DNA of 64,000 bases, from positions 51,884,068 to 51,948,067 of the forward strand of contig OY365806.1 in the NCBI GenBank assembly GCA_959347315.1, given 5' to 3'. Shown in pieces: positions 1 to 10,826 of the stretch (its first letter is position 1; each line of letters starts with the position of its first letter). Made by a program: the position numbers and the translations under genes. Source of the DNA: Bimastos eiseni. Its lineage: Eukaryota > Annelida > Clitellata > Crassiclitellata > Lumbricidae. The notes under the pieces were generated by a model. That model searched no databases and was not told where the DNA came from. It was given only the letters and a program-made list of their open reading frames with translations.

Positions 1-246
1 ACGGAACTGTTAATAAACTATAACAACCATTAGTAAATGAGTAAAGAAACAAACTTACACATTTAGTTTAACTGATATAAAAACAGATGTTACATTTGCA
101 CAAGGGTAACTTATCTCGATGAAGTGTACATAAAGTCGGATTTATACTGCCTCTTGGAACTGACTCTCATCAGTAGCCATCTACGCATTAGCACAGTCAC
201 AACAAAAAAGTTGTTATAAGAATCAAAATACTATCACTATGCTTAC

Positions 247-407
247 CTTGTTGCTGACTCATTGTTTGGAAATCGAAGCAGTGCTGTTGCACCATCTATA
301 TTTAGGATTCGGCCTCGCACACTTTTGCACAGACGCTGAAGGCTGTTTTGGACACCAGCTCCAACTGGTAAATTCCCAACCACAAGCTCCCTCACCACTT
401 TCAATGT
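247..407 (-). CDS. MARF1: MARF1-like gene, exon with RRM-like domain (partial gene)
   Basis: The fourth recognisable exon of a MARF1/limkain-b1-like gene. It is 161 bp (53 codons plus 2 bases), with an AG acceptor just upstream (positions 408-409) and a strong GTAAGC donor at 241-246. It begins in phase 0, matching the phase-0 end of the exon at 6857-7023. The peptide holds VVGNLPV, which resembles an RNP2 strand, followed by LCKSVRGRILNIDGATALLR and FPNNESA. This matches the layout of the first RRM that follows the NYN domain in MARF1 proteins. In mammals MARF1 is an RNA-binding oocyte RNase regulator that acts through NYN, RRM and LOTUS domains; that role is family knowledge, not read here. 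The next exon should start in phase 2 left of base 241 and was not found in the window. Confidence 0.8.
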
Positions 408-894
408 CTACCATACAAAGCAATGTAATGCAATGTTACCAGATAAGAATACAGAGACATTCAGAAAGAGCACTCCCTTAAACGTGTTCTCTCTCTTGCT
501 ACATGCAAAAAGGCCTCTTGGGGACAGTCTATGGTTGATGCAATTTTAGCCAAGGGCAAAAGGTGGAACAGAAATGTTGAATATCTTACTGTCCAGGCAG
601 GTATTTGAAGTCTAGAGTTTTGGTTGGCAGGTCGATATGTCAACTGCCATGCAAAACTGTAATGCACACATTGAACAGCACGACCTCATGACATTAATTT
701 CTGTCCACAAAAATCGAACTGTTATCGTACGAGGTCCTTTCCACTGAATTCGTTACTGGTGTCATCAGGTTCACTAACACTGACTAGTAATACTTAGTCT
801 TACTAATGTGTAAGACATTTAATTTAATCGCTCACTTGATATCTCTTGTGTAATGCACTACTTTCTGCAGAGCATTTCAACAGGATTGTGAACA

Positions 895-899
<5 letters not shown>
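408..899. other. MARF1-like intron, nothing recognised
   Basis: Intronic AT-rich sequence between the RRM exon and the TA microsatellite. The short ORFs here have no recognisable similarity and no convincing splice sites. Confidence 0.6.

Positions 900-952
<53 letters not shown>
900..952. repeat. (TA)n microsatellite
   Basis: About 26 uninterrupted TA dinucleotides directly before the first base of the gypsy-like element. Confidence 0.95.
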
Positions 953-957
<5 letters not shown>

Positions 958-1974
958 AGATAGTGAGCCCTTATGAGCGACGGTAGATAAAACTATCTAA
1001 CACTTACCGATGACCTTAGGGGATGGTCTAGTTGAGTGCCTGTGACCCTGTCTCTGTATGCTTGCCTTTGTCTGTGTTTGAGGGATAGGCTGATCTAGTC
1101 TTGCATGCTTTGGTTGATCCCTGCCTTTGTGTACGGTATTGGTAGGCGTTGTTGGGGGAGGATAAGGAAGTGACTTGAGGAGGTGTGTTGGAGTTTGCTG
1201 GAGTTGGTTTAGTGTGTGGTTTAGCCACGCGTTTGGTAACAGGCCAGTTGTCTTCTCTTTGTGTATTTTCCAGCAACTCTTGTGTTAGTTAAGCGTAGTT
1301 AAGGCTTCCGTTCCTTCTCGCTTTCGTTTGACGACAGGTGTTCTCCAGGACAAGACGTTCGTATGTCTTTTGGTTCACTGTACCTTCCGACAGTGACTCT
1401 TCTATGCAAGAGACGTTCTACGCCGCTCGTGGAGGTTTTCTTTTGTGAGTGTTTCTTAGTTATTTGTTTTACAATATACTGTAAAAACAACCCTAAACGT
1501 TTTTAGTTAGAGCCTTCTAAGGAACACCTAACTGGGCTTCGTCCGGCTGAATTCGTATTCTTTCGGGCATAGTGCTTTCTTGTGAAGACATTGCCTTAAT
1601 TTGAATTTAGTTTTGGTGGCTTATTGACGGTGGGTCGTGGCGCTGGTCGTTCGGTCGCTTGTCAATAACTACGTGAATTCAGTTATGTATTGTGCGATTT
1701 AGCAGACTTCGAACCTTGAACATAGCCACCTAGTATCAAGTGGAACGGCGCGTCATTTGTATTTGCAATGGTGCGAATTGTGAATTTAATATAGCGTTAA
1801 CGGTAAGAGCGTTAATATTTTCTGGGTGCGTTCGTGGTGGCGTTTTCTAAAAGCGGCCGGACGTCATATTTGATATTCTCAGGTACAGAATTTGAATTTT
1901 TTTTTAATTTCTAAGTAGCGGTTTTTTATTCACGGACCAATGAGTAATACGCAAAAAAAATTTAAAATTATACG

Positions 1975-3022
1975 GTGTTACATAAGGGTAACACGGAGTC
2001 GCCGGGTGCGGAAAAACCGTTGACCCTGGAGGATGTGCTTGACCTTCCAGTTGAAGACCTGAGAACCGAGTGCGAGAACTTAGGCATTGAGATTAAAGGC
2101 TTGTCGAAGGTGCAGATTCAGAAAGTTTTGGCGAAGGCTTTAGAAGTGAAAAGCCTTAAAGAAGAATGGAAGCTGAAAGCTCGCTCCGCTGATTCATGTG
2201 CGTGGCGTGAGGCAGAAGCAGCGGAGAGTGAGAGGCAATTTATTCTAGCTAAGCTGAAACTTGAGGCAGACTCTCAAGCTGAACAGAGGAAGGCTGTGTT
2301 AGAAGCTGAACAGAGGAAGGCTGTGTTAGAAGCTGAACAGAGGAAGGCTGTGTTAGAAGCTGAACAGAGGAAGGCTGTGTTAGAAGCTGAATAGCGGAAG
2401 ACTGAGTTAGAGGCTGTACGAGAGGAAAAGCGTTTTGCGTTAGAATTGGAGGAACGTAAGTTACGCATTGCGACTGAGGAGAGACAAAGAGAAGATTACT
2501 TGAGAGAGAAGGAAAGACAAAGCGAAGTAGAGAAGAGAGATAAGATTAGACAATATGAGTCAAGCCTGAAGCGACTTGAATTCACGGGTCGTGATTCTGT
2601 TGGTTCTCCTGATACGTTTCGGATTGTGATGGCCGTCAAATTTATACCGAAATTTGATGATGTAGATATTGAAAATTATTTGCAAGCATTCGAAAAGGCT
2701 ATGCAAATTCACAATTGTCCGAGAGATAAGTGGATAAGTTTGATCCATACCCAGTTAACGGGTAAGGCCCAGAAGGTTTTCTCGGAACTTAGTGCTGACA
2801 GTTGTAAGGATTACGACGTCCTTAAACATGCTTTGCTGTTAGCATACTCTAGGGTTGCGGGATTTTACAGAAAACGATTTCGGACTTTAACTAAAACTAA
2901 TGCAGAGACATTTCAAAATTTTGCCTTCAGACTTTCCTTACCTTTCAAGAGTTGGATGGAAGGAAAGAATGCATTTTTGGATTTGGAGAAAATGAGAAAT
3001 TGGAACAATTTGTTGTCTGCCA
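1975..3022 (+). pseudogene. gag of the gypsy-like element (coiled coil plus SCAN-like capsid)
   Basis: The reading frame opens at 1975, with an N-terminal helical region, then a charged coiled coil rich in E, K and R from about 2160 to 2570. Inside the coiled coil a 27-bp unit encoding AEQRKAVLE is repeated four times in tandem (2278-2385), and the fifth copy is interrupted by an in-frame TAG at 2392. The frame resumes after the stop (from about 2395) and runs into a capsid-like segment (KFIPKFDDVDIENYLQAFEK, then LTGKAQKVFSEL). That segment resembles the SCAN-related capsid found in some vertebrate and invertebrate gypsy elements. A frameshift near 3000 separates it from the nucleocapsid part. 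Confidence 0.7.
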
Positions 3023-3751
3023 ATGGAAATTCATAGATGGGTCATTGAAAAGAAACCATCTTCATTAGCTGAAGCGGCTAAGTTGGCGGATGAGTTTGCG
3101 GTCCTCTATAAACCGTTTAAATTGGATACAGCTGCGGTTGATAGAACATTTCATAGGGAATTTTCTAATGTGATTTTTGGCATGGAGGCGAATAAGTTTC
3201 ATTCGATGCCGAATGAACCTCGCAATATTGGGTTTCCGAGATCGTTAGCTGTCATTCCTAAGTGCACCTACTGTAAGAGAGGCGGTCATGTCGTGTTTAA
3301 TTGTTTTCGGTTACAGAAGAGACAGAACCAGGAGATGCATCAGTCGCATGATGGTTCTCCTCGATCTGTGCAGTTAGTTGATAAGCAGGTTTTGCCTGTT
3401 GCACACAGGGTGTATAATGCGCCCGTTCACAAACAATATCTGCCATATTGTTCGAAAGCTGAACTGGCGCGTAATGATGGTTCTCGGCGAGAAGTAGTTC
3501 TCCTTCGAGACTCAGGAAGTCTTCAGTCTCTTTGTACAAGAGAACGTGTTTTTTCGGATGAGTTCCGCTTAACTCATGCTACGCGATTCATTCAAGGCGT
3601 TTTGGGCCGAGCCATGGAAATTCCTTTAATTGAAATTGAAATTGATTCTCCTACCGGTTATGACAAATTGTTATGTGGGCTTATTGATTCATTGCCTAAC
3701 AGAGTGGACATTCTCATCAGAAATGATTTATCGTTCGTTGTACCGTTGTGA
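3023..3751 (+). pseudogene. nucleocapsid zinc knuckle and aspartic protease of the gypsy-like element
   Basis: A 242-codon open stretch. Around 3263-3304 it has a CX2CX4HX4C zinc knuckle, the usual retroelement nucleocapsid signature. Around 3499-3530 is VVLLRDSGS, matching the D-S/T-G active site of retroviral-type aspartic proteases. The segment ends with VDILIRNDLSF, the typical ILIG-DL flap/dimer region with a changed glycine. The frame closes with a TGA at 3749 and the next pol segment overlaps it in another frame. Confidence 0.72.
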
Positions 3752-5260
3752 GTAGTAGTTACTCGTGCACAAGCAGCGAGGGACTTGCAGTTAGGAGAAA
3801 TGCAATCCGCTTTGGAATGAACGTGGTCTCCAGTACAGGTTCTTCTGTACCACATGATATTGGTGGGGAATTTGCACTTGAACATTTGGATTCTGAGCGA
3901 CGACATAGTTTATCTCACATGTTGCGTCAGTTTCAGACTGTCTTCAGTGACAAGCCAGGGCACACTGAGCTCTTGGAGCATAAAATTCAGTTGTTGCCTG
4001 GTGTTCGTCCTATGAAACAGTCACCTTATCGTTTGCATCCTGATAAACTGAAATGGGTTGAAAGTGAGATTGCCTAATTGTTGCATCTTGGTATCATTGA
4101 GGAGTCTGAAAGCGCTTGGGCTGCACTGATTCTTGTGGTTCCAAGGGAGATGGTGGTGGTCGTTTGTGCGTGGATTTCGGAAAGCTGAATTTGTGCACAG
4201 TACCTGACCCTTACCCTATGCCACGCATTGACGCTTTGTTAGATAAACTTGGTGGGGCGTCATCTTGACGAAACTCGATATGACCAAGGGGTATCACCAG
4301 GTGGCGTTATTCCTCTTATTGGTTTTGTTACTTCACACGGGCACTACCAATGGAAATTTCTGGCCTTTGGCTTAAGAAACGCGCCTGCTACGTTTAATCG
4401 TTTGGTGCGCAAGTTGTTTCGTGGGCTAGACGATTTTTGTGATGCTTATCTTGATGATGTCATTATTTTCATCAAGAATTTGCCAGAACACTTGGTACAT
4501 TTGCGGCAGGTGTTAGAGCGGATAAAGCAAGCACATTTAACGTCGAATGTGAAGGAATGCGTATTTGCAAATGTGGAATTGGATTTCTTGGGCCACAGAT
4601 TTTGTGTTAATTCCATTCGGCCAAGGATTCAGAAAGTGGAAGCTTTGCTTAAGTTTCCATGCCCTGGGAATAAAAAACAAGTTCAATCGCTGTTGGGGTT
4701 GGAAGGATACTACCAAAAGTATTTACCCCATTATGCCGATATCACTTTGCCACTGACCAATCTGTTAAGAAAGAATGTTCCCTTTACTTGGTCACATGAG
4801 GCTGATAACACTTTCCTTGAGTTAAAGTCTCGGTTGATTTCGAGACCGATCTTGAGACCGCCAGATTACAGCAAGCCCTTTGTATTAGCTGTTGATGCTT
4901 CGTACTCTTGTGTGGGCGCTTGTTTATTCCAGGTGGTGGACGGGCTTGAGCATCCGATATGCTATCTGAGTCGGAAGCTGAGGATGCACGAACTGAGATA
5001 CTCGACAGTCGAGGAGGCGCTGGCCCTCGTCACTGTGGTGAAAGCCTGCAGTGTTTACTTCGGGTCTGCGCCTGTAACGGTGTACACGGACCACAGCCCG
5101 CTCCAGTTCATACAGTCCATGCCTAAAATGAATGCGAAACTCCTCCGTTGAGCTTGTTGCTCCAGAATTTCTCTCTGAACGTTCGCCATCACCCTGGGAA
5201 ATTGAACATTTTCCCAGACTTGCTCAGTCGACCTGACGGTGTTGGGATGATGTCTGCGAG
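3748..5260 (+). pseudogene. reverse transcriptase and RNase H of the gypsy-like element
   Basis: Two main open stretches (3748-4077 and 4249-5151) separated by a stop and frameshifts. The RT palm is visible: a linker with RPMKQSPYRLHP, then FGLRNAPATF, and the catalytic YLDD motif at about 4446 (AYLDDVII). RNase H follows with VLAVDAS near 4890 and VYTDHSPL near 5080. A one-base loss at about 5150 shifts the frame, after which the RNase H tail (VRHHPGKLNIFPDLLSR) reads to a TGA at about 5275. The usual tether, integrase HHCC and DDE domains are absent. Confidence 0.8.
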
Positions 5261-5340
5261 TTCGTGTGTGGAGTGATGGAACTGTGCGTTGGACGGTGTC
5301 TGACGTTCTTCGGCTATGACGCTGTGGCTGTGGGTTGTGT

Positions 5341-6073
5341 TGTTGTCGTAATAGAATGATCATCAGATTATGTTCCTGTTTGTTTTGTGTAATGCTTTGT
5401 TTTTGGTATTTGCTTTGCGACTATTGTGTGCTTGTAAAATTTTTGCTTTCATATTTTTTGAGGTCTATGTTCCTCCGGTTCAGTTATATTTTCGGAAACA
5501 GTTATGTTAGATTTCAGGCAATATGTAAAATCACTCATTTACGATTAGATTTAGAGTTAAGGTTTAGTTCAGGGTTAGTGTAGAGTTAGGGTTTTACAAA
5601 TTGCCTAGGAATTTTACAAAATCACTAGTTTAGCATATTGCCAGTAACATATTTTGTACATGAGTCAAAGCAAAGCAGCCCTAAGGAGTGGGTGGAATTT
5701 TCTTTATTGTACAAGTTTCTCAAAATATTACAACACAATTAATGTCACTATGAAATAATACACTCTGTAACTAAAGTCTATTGTTGTTCAGATATTATGA
5801 TGCCATTACGTCTACTCCAAAATGAACACTTTGATGTCTATAGTAGAGGAAAAAGTGTAAGAATTGCTGTATGCGTAGGTAAGCATGTCTCAAAAAATTT
5901 ATACAGCATCTATTATAAGCCAACAAAGGCTTCAAGAACTTCACAAACTGCTGATATAAACTTGCAATTTTATATTGCTCAATTTACTTTTGAGCAATCA
6001 AAACATTGTTCCTAAGCAAAAATTTGAATTATAAGAAAAAATTAATGGTCCAGTAGAGAGGAAAACATAGCTC
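5341..6073. other. MARF1-like intron, nothing recognised
   Basis: Sequence after the gypsy-like element with a few short degenerate GTTAGGGTT-like words around 5550-5595 and no convincing gene or element boundary. The ORF at 5797-6015 has no recognisable similarity. Confidence 0.5.
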
Positions 6074-6081
6074 TGTGAGAC

Positions 6082-6812
6082 GGTATCACGACATTAACCC
6101 CCGGACATTACCTCCCCGGACATTACCCCGCCCGGGACATTACCTCCCTAGGACAATACCCCCAGACATTACCCCCCCCCAGACAACACAATATTTCCAT
6201 AGCGCAAATATACATAAATGCATACATACATATATACATACATACATGTTTACATACATATATACATACATACATTTAGGCATGCATACATATATACATA
6301 CATAAATGCATGCATACATGTATGTATACACGCTAACATTAAATGTGCATGCATACATGTATACAAACATGTATATGTATACGCGTATACATGCAAGCAT
6401 ACACGTATGTATACATACATACGCATATGTATACATACATGTCTACATGGATGTATATGTATACATGTATACATGCATGAATACACGTATGTATACATAC
6501 ATGCATACATACATATGTATATGGATACATACATGTATATATACATACATACCTGTATGTATACCTATATGCATACATGCAGCATTGCATACATAATTAT
6601 ATACATACATACATACATACATATATGTATACATATATACATGTATACATACATATATGCATACATACAAGCACACATACCATACATACATGCGCACATA
6701 CATACTTGTGCAATACAATTATGTATTGGAATGGGGGGTAATGTCCGGGGTAATGTCCTAGGGGGGGGCAATGTCCGGGGGGGTAATGTCCGGGGGTAAT
6801 ATCCTAGACCCC
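6082..6812. mobile_element. hAT-type element with GGACATTACCCC subterminal repeats and ACAT core, copy 1
   Basis: 731 bp flanked by a perfect 8-bp direct repeat TGTGAGAC (6074-6081 and 6813-6820), the target duplication size of hAT transposons. The ends are imperfect inverted repeats: GGTATCACGACATTA on the left, and GGGGTCTAGGATATTACC when the right end is read in reverse. Inside the left end the motif GGACATTACCCC recurs about five times; inside the right end its reverse complement GGGGTAATGTCC recurs about five times. The middle is an ACAT-rich microsatellite. There is no transposase ORF, so it is non-autonomous. Its right end lies 36 bp beyond the GT donor of the MARF1-like exon at 6857. 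Confidence 0.8.
6207..6712. repeat. Interrupted (ACAT)n microsatellite core
   Basis: About 500 bp of TACA/CATA tetranucleotides with frequent TGCA, TGTA and CGTA variants. It is close to self-complementary in many windows, which is why long His/Tyr/Ile/Cys ORFs appear on both strands; these are not genes. Confidence 0.9.
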
Positions 6813-6856
6813 TGTGAGACAAGGTACACATAATCAGGTGTAATTTTGCTGCATAC

Positions 6857-7023
6857 CTTTGGAAGCTTTCGAGTTGGCAAATCTGAAATGAAATCCTCGA
6901 AGCAGTGGGTCTCATGCGCACAGGATGTTAGAGCAGAAGACACCTGGCGTCGATGAATGAGAATGACGTGGATCTGATGACGATAGCGCAGGTCACAAAG
7001 GTCCGAAGCAAAATTTACATCAC
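6857..7023 (-). CDS. MARF1: MARF1-like gene, exon with NYN domain C-terminal half
   Basis: 167 bp with acceptor TGTGCAG and donor GTATGC. It begins with 2 bases completing a glycine codon split with the previous exon, and ends in phase 0. The peptide starts with GDVNFASDLCDLRYRHQIHV and ends with FEDFISDLPTRKLPK. The DVNF motif carries the third acidic residue expected in the NYN/PIN catalytic pocket. The FISDLP block closely matches the same position in known MARF1 proteins, right after the NYN domain. Family members are RNA-binding ribonuclease regulators; nuclease activity is inferred, not shown. Confidence 0.88.
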
Positions 7024-7285
7024 CTGCACAAGAAATACACCACTTTTATTAATAATGGTTAATTCTATAGCACAGCATGACTAATGCATAGGAATGAATA
7101 GAGGATCATCAAAACTTGCAACCAACAGAAATATCCAGAAAGCCTACCAACCAAAACAAAGAGGCAGTCTATCTATCACATTGTCACCTCATGTCAGTTC
7201 GTTGAACTCTAGCGACCGTCCTGATTAACCTGCTCCATTTCTTCCTTTCCAAAGTCACATCTAAGTCACAGTCACGTTGTCAGTA

Positions 7286-7326
7286 CACTATAGACTGCCT
7301 TCGCAATGCGAAGGCAGTCTATAGTG
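7286..7326. other. 41-bp near-perfect palindrome
   Basis: Two 20-base arms (7286-7305 and 7307-7326), starting CACTATAGACTGCC, are exact reverse complements around a single A. It is intronic, about 170 bp before the 60-bp minisatellite. It could be a cruciform site, the footprint of a removed inverted-repeat element, or both ends of a collapsed MITE. Confidence 0.9.
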
Positions 7327-7496
7327 AACTGAAAAAATTTAAAGATACAGGAAGAAGGTTCCAAAATTTAGGTTCAGCAAATGAAGAATATTTTCGGTAG
7401 CTGAGTCAATATCAGCCACTTGATATCTGACTGACCGTCATTAAACTCATGCAATTGAAATTTTTTTAACTGTTGTTGACAGATCAATTTGGCTTC

Positions 7497-8878
7497 AAAA
7501 GGAAAGAGGTACAAGAGATGGCATTGCTACACTAAGAATGTTGTATGAAAGAAGGAAAAAGGAAAGAGGAACAAGAGATAGCAATGCTACACTAAGAACA
7601 TTGTGTTAAGGAAAGGAAAAGGAAAGAGGTACAAGAGATGGCATTGCTACACTAAGAACGTTGTGTTAAGGAAAGGAAAAGGAAAGAGGTACAAGAGATG
7701 GCATTGCTACACTAAGAACGTTGTGTTAAGGAAAGGAAAAGGAAAGAGGTACAAGAGATGGCATTGCTACACTAAGAACGTTGTGTTAAGGAAAGGAAAA
7801 GGAAAGAGGTACAAGAGATGGCATTGCTACACTAAGAACGTTGTGTTAAGGAAAGGAAAAGGAAAGAGGTACAAGAGATGGCATTGCTACACTAAGAACG
7901 TTGTGTTAAGGAAAGGAAAAGGAAAGAGGTACAAGAGATGGCATTGCTACACTAAGAACGTTGAATGAAATAAGGAAAAAGGAAAGAGGTACAAGAGATA
8001 GCATTGCTACACTAAGAACGTTGCATCAAAGAAGGAAAAAGGAAAGAGATACAAGAGATGGCATTGGCACACTAAGAACGTTGTGTGAAAGAAGGAAAAA
8101 GAAAACAGGTACAAGAGATGGCATTGCTACACTAAGAACATTGTGTTAAAGAAAGAAAACGGAAAGAGGTACAAGTGATGGCATTGCTACACTAAGAACG
8201 TTGTGTAAAAGAAGGAAAAAGGAAGAGGTACAGGAGATGGCATTGCAACACTAAGAACGTTGTATGAAAGAAGGAAAAAGGAAAGAGGTACAAGAGATGG
8301 CATTGCTACACTAACAACGTTGTGTTAAAGAAGGAAAAAGGAAAGAGGTACCAGATATAGCATTGCTACACTAAGAATGTTATATGAATAAGGAAAAAGA
8401 AAGAGGTTCAAGAGATGGCATTGCTACACTAAGAACATTGTGTAAAAGAAATAAAACGGAAAGAAGTACAAGTGATGGCATTGCTACACTAAGAACGTTG
8501 TGTAAAAGAAAGAAAACGAAAAGAGGTACAAGAGATGGCATTGCTATCTTCAGAATGTTGTGTGAAAGAAGGAAAAAGGAAAGAGGTACAAGAGATGGTA
8601 TTGCTACACTAACAACGTTGTGTTAGAGAAGGAAAAAGGAAAGAGGTACCAGAGGTAGCATTGCTACACTAAGAACGTTGCATCAAAGAAGGAAAAAGGA
8701 AAGAGATACAAGAGATGGCATTGGCACACTAAGAACGTTGTGTGAAAGAAAGAAAAAGGAAAGAGGTTCAAGAGATGGCATTGCTACACTAAGAACGTTG
8801 TATGAAAGAAGGAAAAAGGAAAGAGGTACAAGAGATGGCATTGCTACCCTAAGAACGTTGTATGAAAGAAGGAGAAAG
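7497..8878. repeat. 60-bp minisatellite, about 23 copies
   Basis: Tandem array with unit GGAAAGAGGTACAAGAGATG followed by GCATTGCTACACTAAGAACG and a variable purine-rich tail. The copies at 7621, 7681, 7741, 7801 and 7861 are identical, so they were recently homogenised. Copies towards both ends are diverged, and a few are 59 bp from about 8221 on. Because 60 is a multiple of three and the unit lacks stops in more than one frame, ORFs of repeated 20-residue units appear (for example 7603-7968 and 8678-8965). They lie in an intron of the minus-strand gene, and there is no sign that they are translated. Confidence 0.95.
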
Positions 8879-9302
8879 CTGACTGCCTGCCTCTCTGCTT
8901 TGTATAGAAACAGAGTAGCCTGCATGTCTGATTTGTATAGGTGTATAATTATACGTGAACAGTGAACCCTATTCGACCTGGCATCGGAATGTAACGAGAG
9001 GATTGGCCATTGTGGACTTTATTTGGTAAAGCACGGGTGATTAAGGTGGTCTCCCTGATGTAGCTTTTGTGGACGCTGAGAAATTTTCATGGATTTACAT
9101 TACATTAGATTGCAAAGACTTTCGAATAAATGGTTCATCTGAGCTGCGGTGAAGTCAAGTTTGCACAATCGGTCTGTACTATAAATACTTTATATTTACA
9201 TGTATATCTAGATTCTGTGTGTGTGTGACTGTCTTTCCGTTTACACTTTTACAGCTTCGCACGGGGAACACCTCAGACACCCAGTAGAGGGGTTGGTGGA
9301 TT
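8879..9302. other. Intronic spacer, nothing recognised
   Basis: Unique-looking sequence between the minisatellite and a purine-rich stretch. A short GT-rich run lies near 9217. No gene or element is recognised. Confidence 0.5.
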
Positions 9303-9560
9303 GTTGAGGAGGAAGAGGAGGAGGAGGAAGTCGTAGGGAACGATCATGGAGTAGGAGAAAGGACAAGGGTGACGATGAGAAGAAGGTTAGGAGTGTGAAA
9401 AGGAGGATGGGGTTGGAGGAGGAAGCAGTTAGGATAGGGTGAGAAGTAGAGGAAGGGGAAAAAGTTTGGAAAAGGTGTGTGAGAACAAAGAGTGAATAGA
9501 AATTAGAGAAGATGGAGAAAGAGAAGAGGAATTATAGATGAGTAGGAGGGATTAGATTGA
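9303..9560. repeat. Purine-rich (GGA/GAA) tract
   Basis: The plus strand is almost all G and A over about 250 bp, with repeated GGAGGAAGAGG-like words. This is low-complexity DNA. Confidence 0.7.
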
Positions 9561-9741
9561 GGAAAGGTGAATTCTGCCAGACAGGCAGCCTCCAGGGCTG
9601 CAGAGTCCACTCGGGCCAGTCAGGAATGACAGGCTGCAGATGCTGCAAGAACAGGAATGCCTCCCTACAACTTCGTCTCAATCAAGGTGCCTCCATAATC
9701 TTCTTCACTTGGGTGAATGCCAGGTACCCCAGCTAGTCATA

Positions 9742-9939
9742 TATGAAGAGGCACTTACAAGAGAGGCAACAAAAGAAGTAGAAGAAGGAATAAAGGTTGT
9801 AAAATCTGTAAGATATGCTAATGACAAGGCAATGATGGCCATCAGTGAAAAAGGTTTGAACAGAGTAACCAGGAGGTATACAATGAAAGTAAATATCAAG
9901 AATATCAAAGTCAGGTGTTATCTAGCAAGAAAGAGATGA
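9742..9939 (+). pseudogene. LINE reverse transcriptase fragment
   Basis: The frame reads EEALTREATKEVEEGIKVV, then VRYANDKAMMAISEKGL and YTMKVNIKNIKV. It matches the catalytic core of LINE reverse transcriptases often annotated as craniofacial-development-protein-2-like, where VRYADDQAM is usual. Here the YADD box has become YAND, so a catalytic aspartate is lost. The flanking sequence shows no more of the enzyme. The fragment is related in type to the piece at 36255-36480. Confidence 0.65.
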
Positions 9940-10169
9940 AGATAACAATTGACGTACAAGTGCTTGAACAGGTCAACATTATTTTATAAACGCAGGTGAG
10001 ACATATTTTGACGGAAGCGATGTATATTGTCTTGCCTTCGTTTCAAACATAAATCCTGTTCAAATGGCAAATGAGTCATGTCAAATTGTGGAACTTACTA
10101 CTGAGATGCATTCCACTGCAGCTGGGCCGCAGCTCAGATCGCTGCAAAAGACCGACTTACATGTACGGA

Positions 10170-10405
10170 GGATGAAGACGCGCTCCGGTGACCGCGCTTT
10201 CTCAGCACATGCTGGAATTGTCATCTACCTGCCATAATATCGGCCGACTCATTGGACTCTTTCAAGTCAAGGCTCAAGACTCATCTCTTTTTGAAGGCGT
10301 ATCCTGATTGTTAGTTGTTTGTGAAGTGACCTTGTAGTGGTATGTATGGCAGCATTATGGCACCATATAAATTGTCTTTATTATTATTAATATTATTATT
10401 ATTTT
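10170..10405 (+). pseudogene. 3' end of a CR1/L2-type LINE with (ATT)n tail
   Basis: From about 10240 the frame reads SADSLDSFKSRLKTHLFLKA and stops at TAG 10312-10314. This is the typical last block of the reverse-transcriptase ORF of CR1/L2-type LINEs. A short 3' UTR and an ATT-rich tail at 10377-10405 follow, which is the usual 3' terminus of such elements. The piece upstream of 10240 is frameshifted. It is a 5'-truncated, dead insertion in the MARF1-like intron. Confidence 0.7.
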
Positions 10406-10826
10406 GTTATGCCCTGAGGTACTTCATTCCCCCAAGGATTTAGAGATTACTAATATGCTAAAACCGTTATCTGGATGGTCAGGCTTCGTCTTCTGGGGGG
10501 TGAGGAAAAGGTGCCCTGGAAGGCCACAAGATAATAGCATTGAACACAGATAGATAAATGCTGGAAAAGAAAGGAAGCCTCGTGCTTATAATCACTAATG
10601 GTAGAGATGCGAGTCCCAATTGCATTAATACAATCAGTAGCGGAGGGGTTCAGCGGGCCCATGGTCTCAATGGCTACGGGCTGGAAAATGTACGAGGCTG
10701 GGAGCCCTGTATACTTCAAGGTATTGCCATAATATTGTTAGTATTAATAATATTTTTATTTTTATGATTATTATTATTAATATATTATGAACAAAAGGAG
10801 AATTAGGCTTGCATACATCAATATTA

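Larger units (their letters stand above)
953..5340 (+). mobile_element. Degenerate Ty3/gypsy LTR retrotransposon without integrase
   Basis: A plus-strand Ty3/gypsy-type element lying antisense inside a MARF1 intron. It starts with TGTTAGATAG after the TA microsatellite, which is a plausible 5' LTR edge. It then reads gag with a long coiled coil, a zinc knuckle, an aspartic protease, reverse transcriptase and RNase H. After the RNase H tail there is no integrase or chromodomain and no recognisable 3' LTR, so the element is 3'-truncated or is a non-autonomous variant. Internal stops and frameshifts show it is dead. The limits of the 5' LTR and the primer binding site could not be fixed, and the 3' boundary is approximate. 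Confidence 0.75.

Noticed and set aside
953..1970. Complete 5' LTR and primer binding site of the gypsy-like element
   Set aside because: The left edge is plausible, but the right edge and a tRNA-complementary site could not be identified, and no 3' LTR exists for comparison.
5540..5600. Telomere-like GTTAGGGTT words
   Set aside because: Only a few degenerate words, no array.
6140..6799. Several long His/Tyr/Cys/Ile-rich ORFs on both strands
   Set aside because: They are translations of the ACAT microsatellite core of a hAT element, open in all frames because the repeat lacks stops.
7497..8878. CRISPR-like regular repeat array
   Set aside because: Units are contiguous 60-bp tandem repeats with no spacers, in animal DNA.
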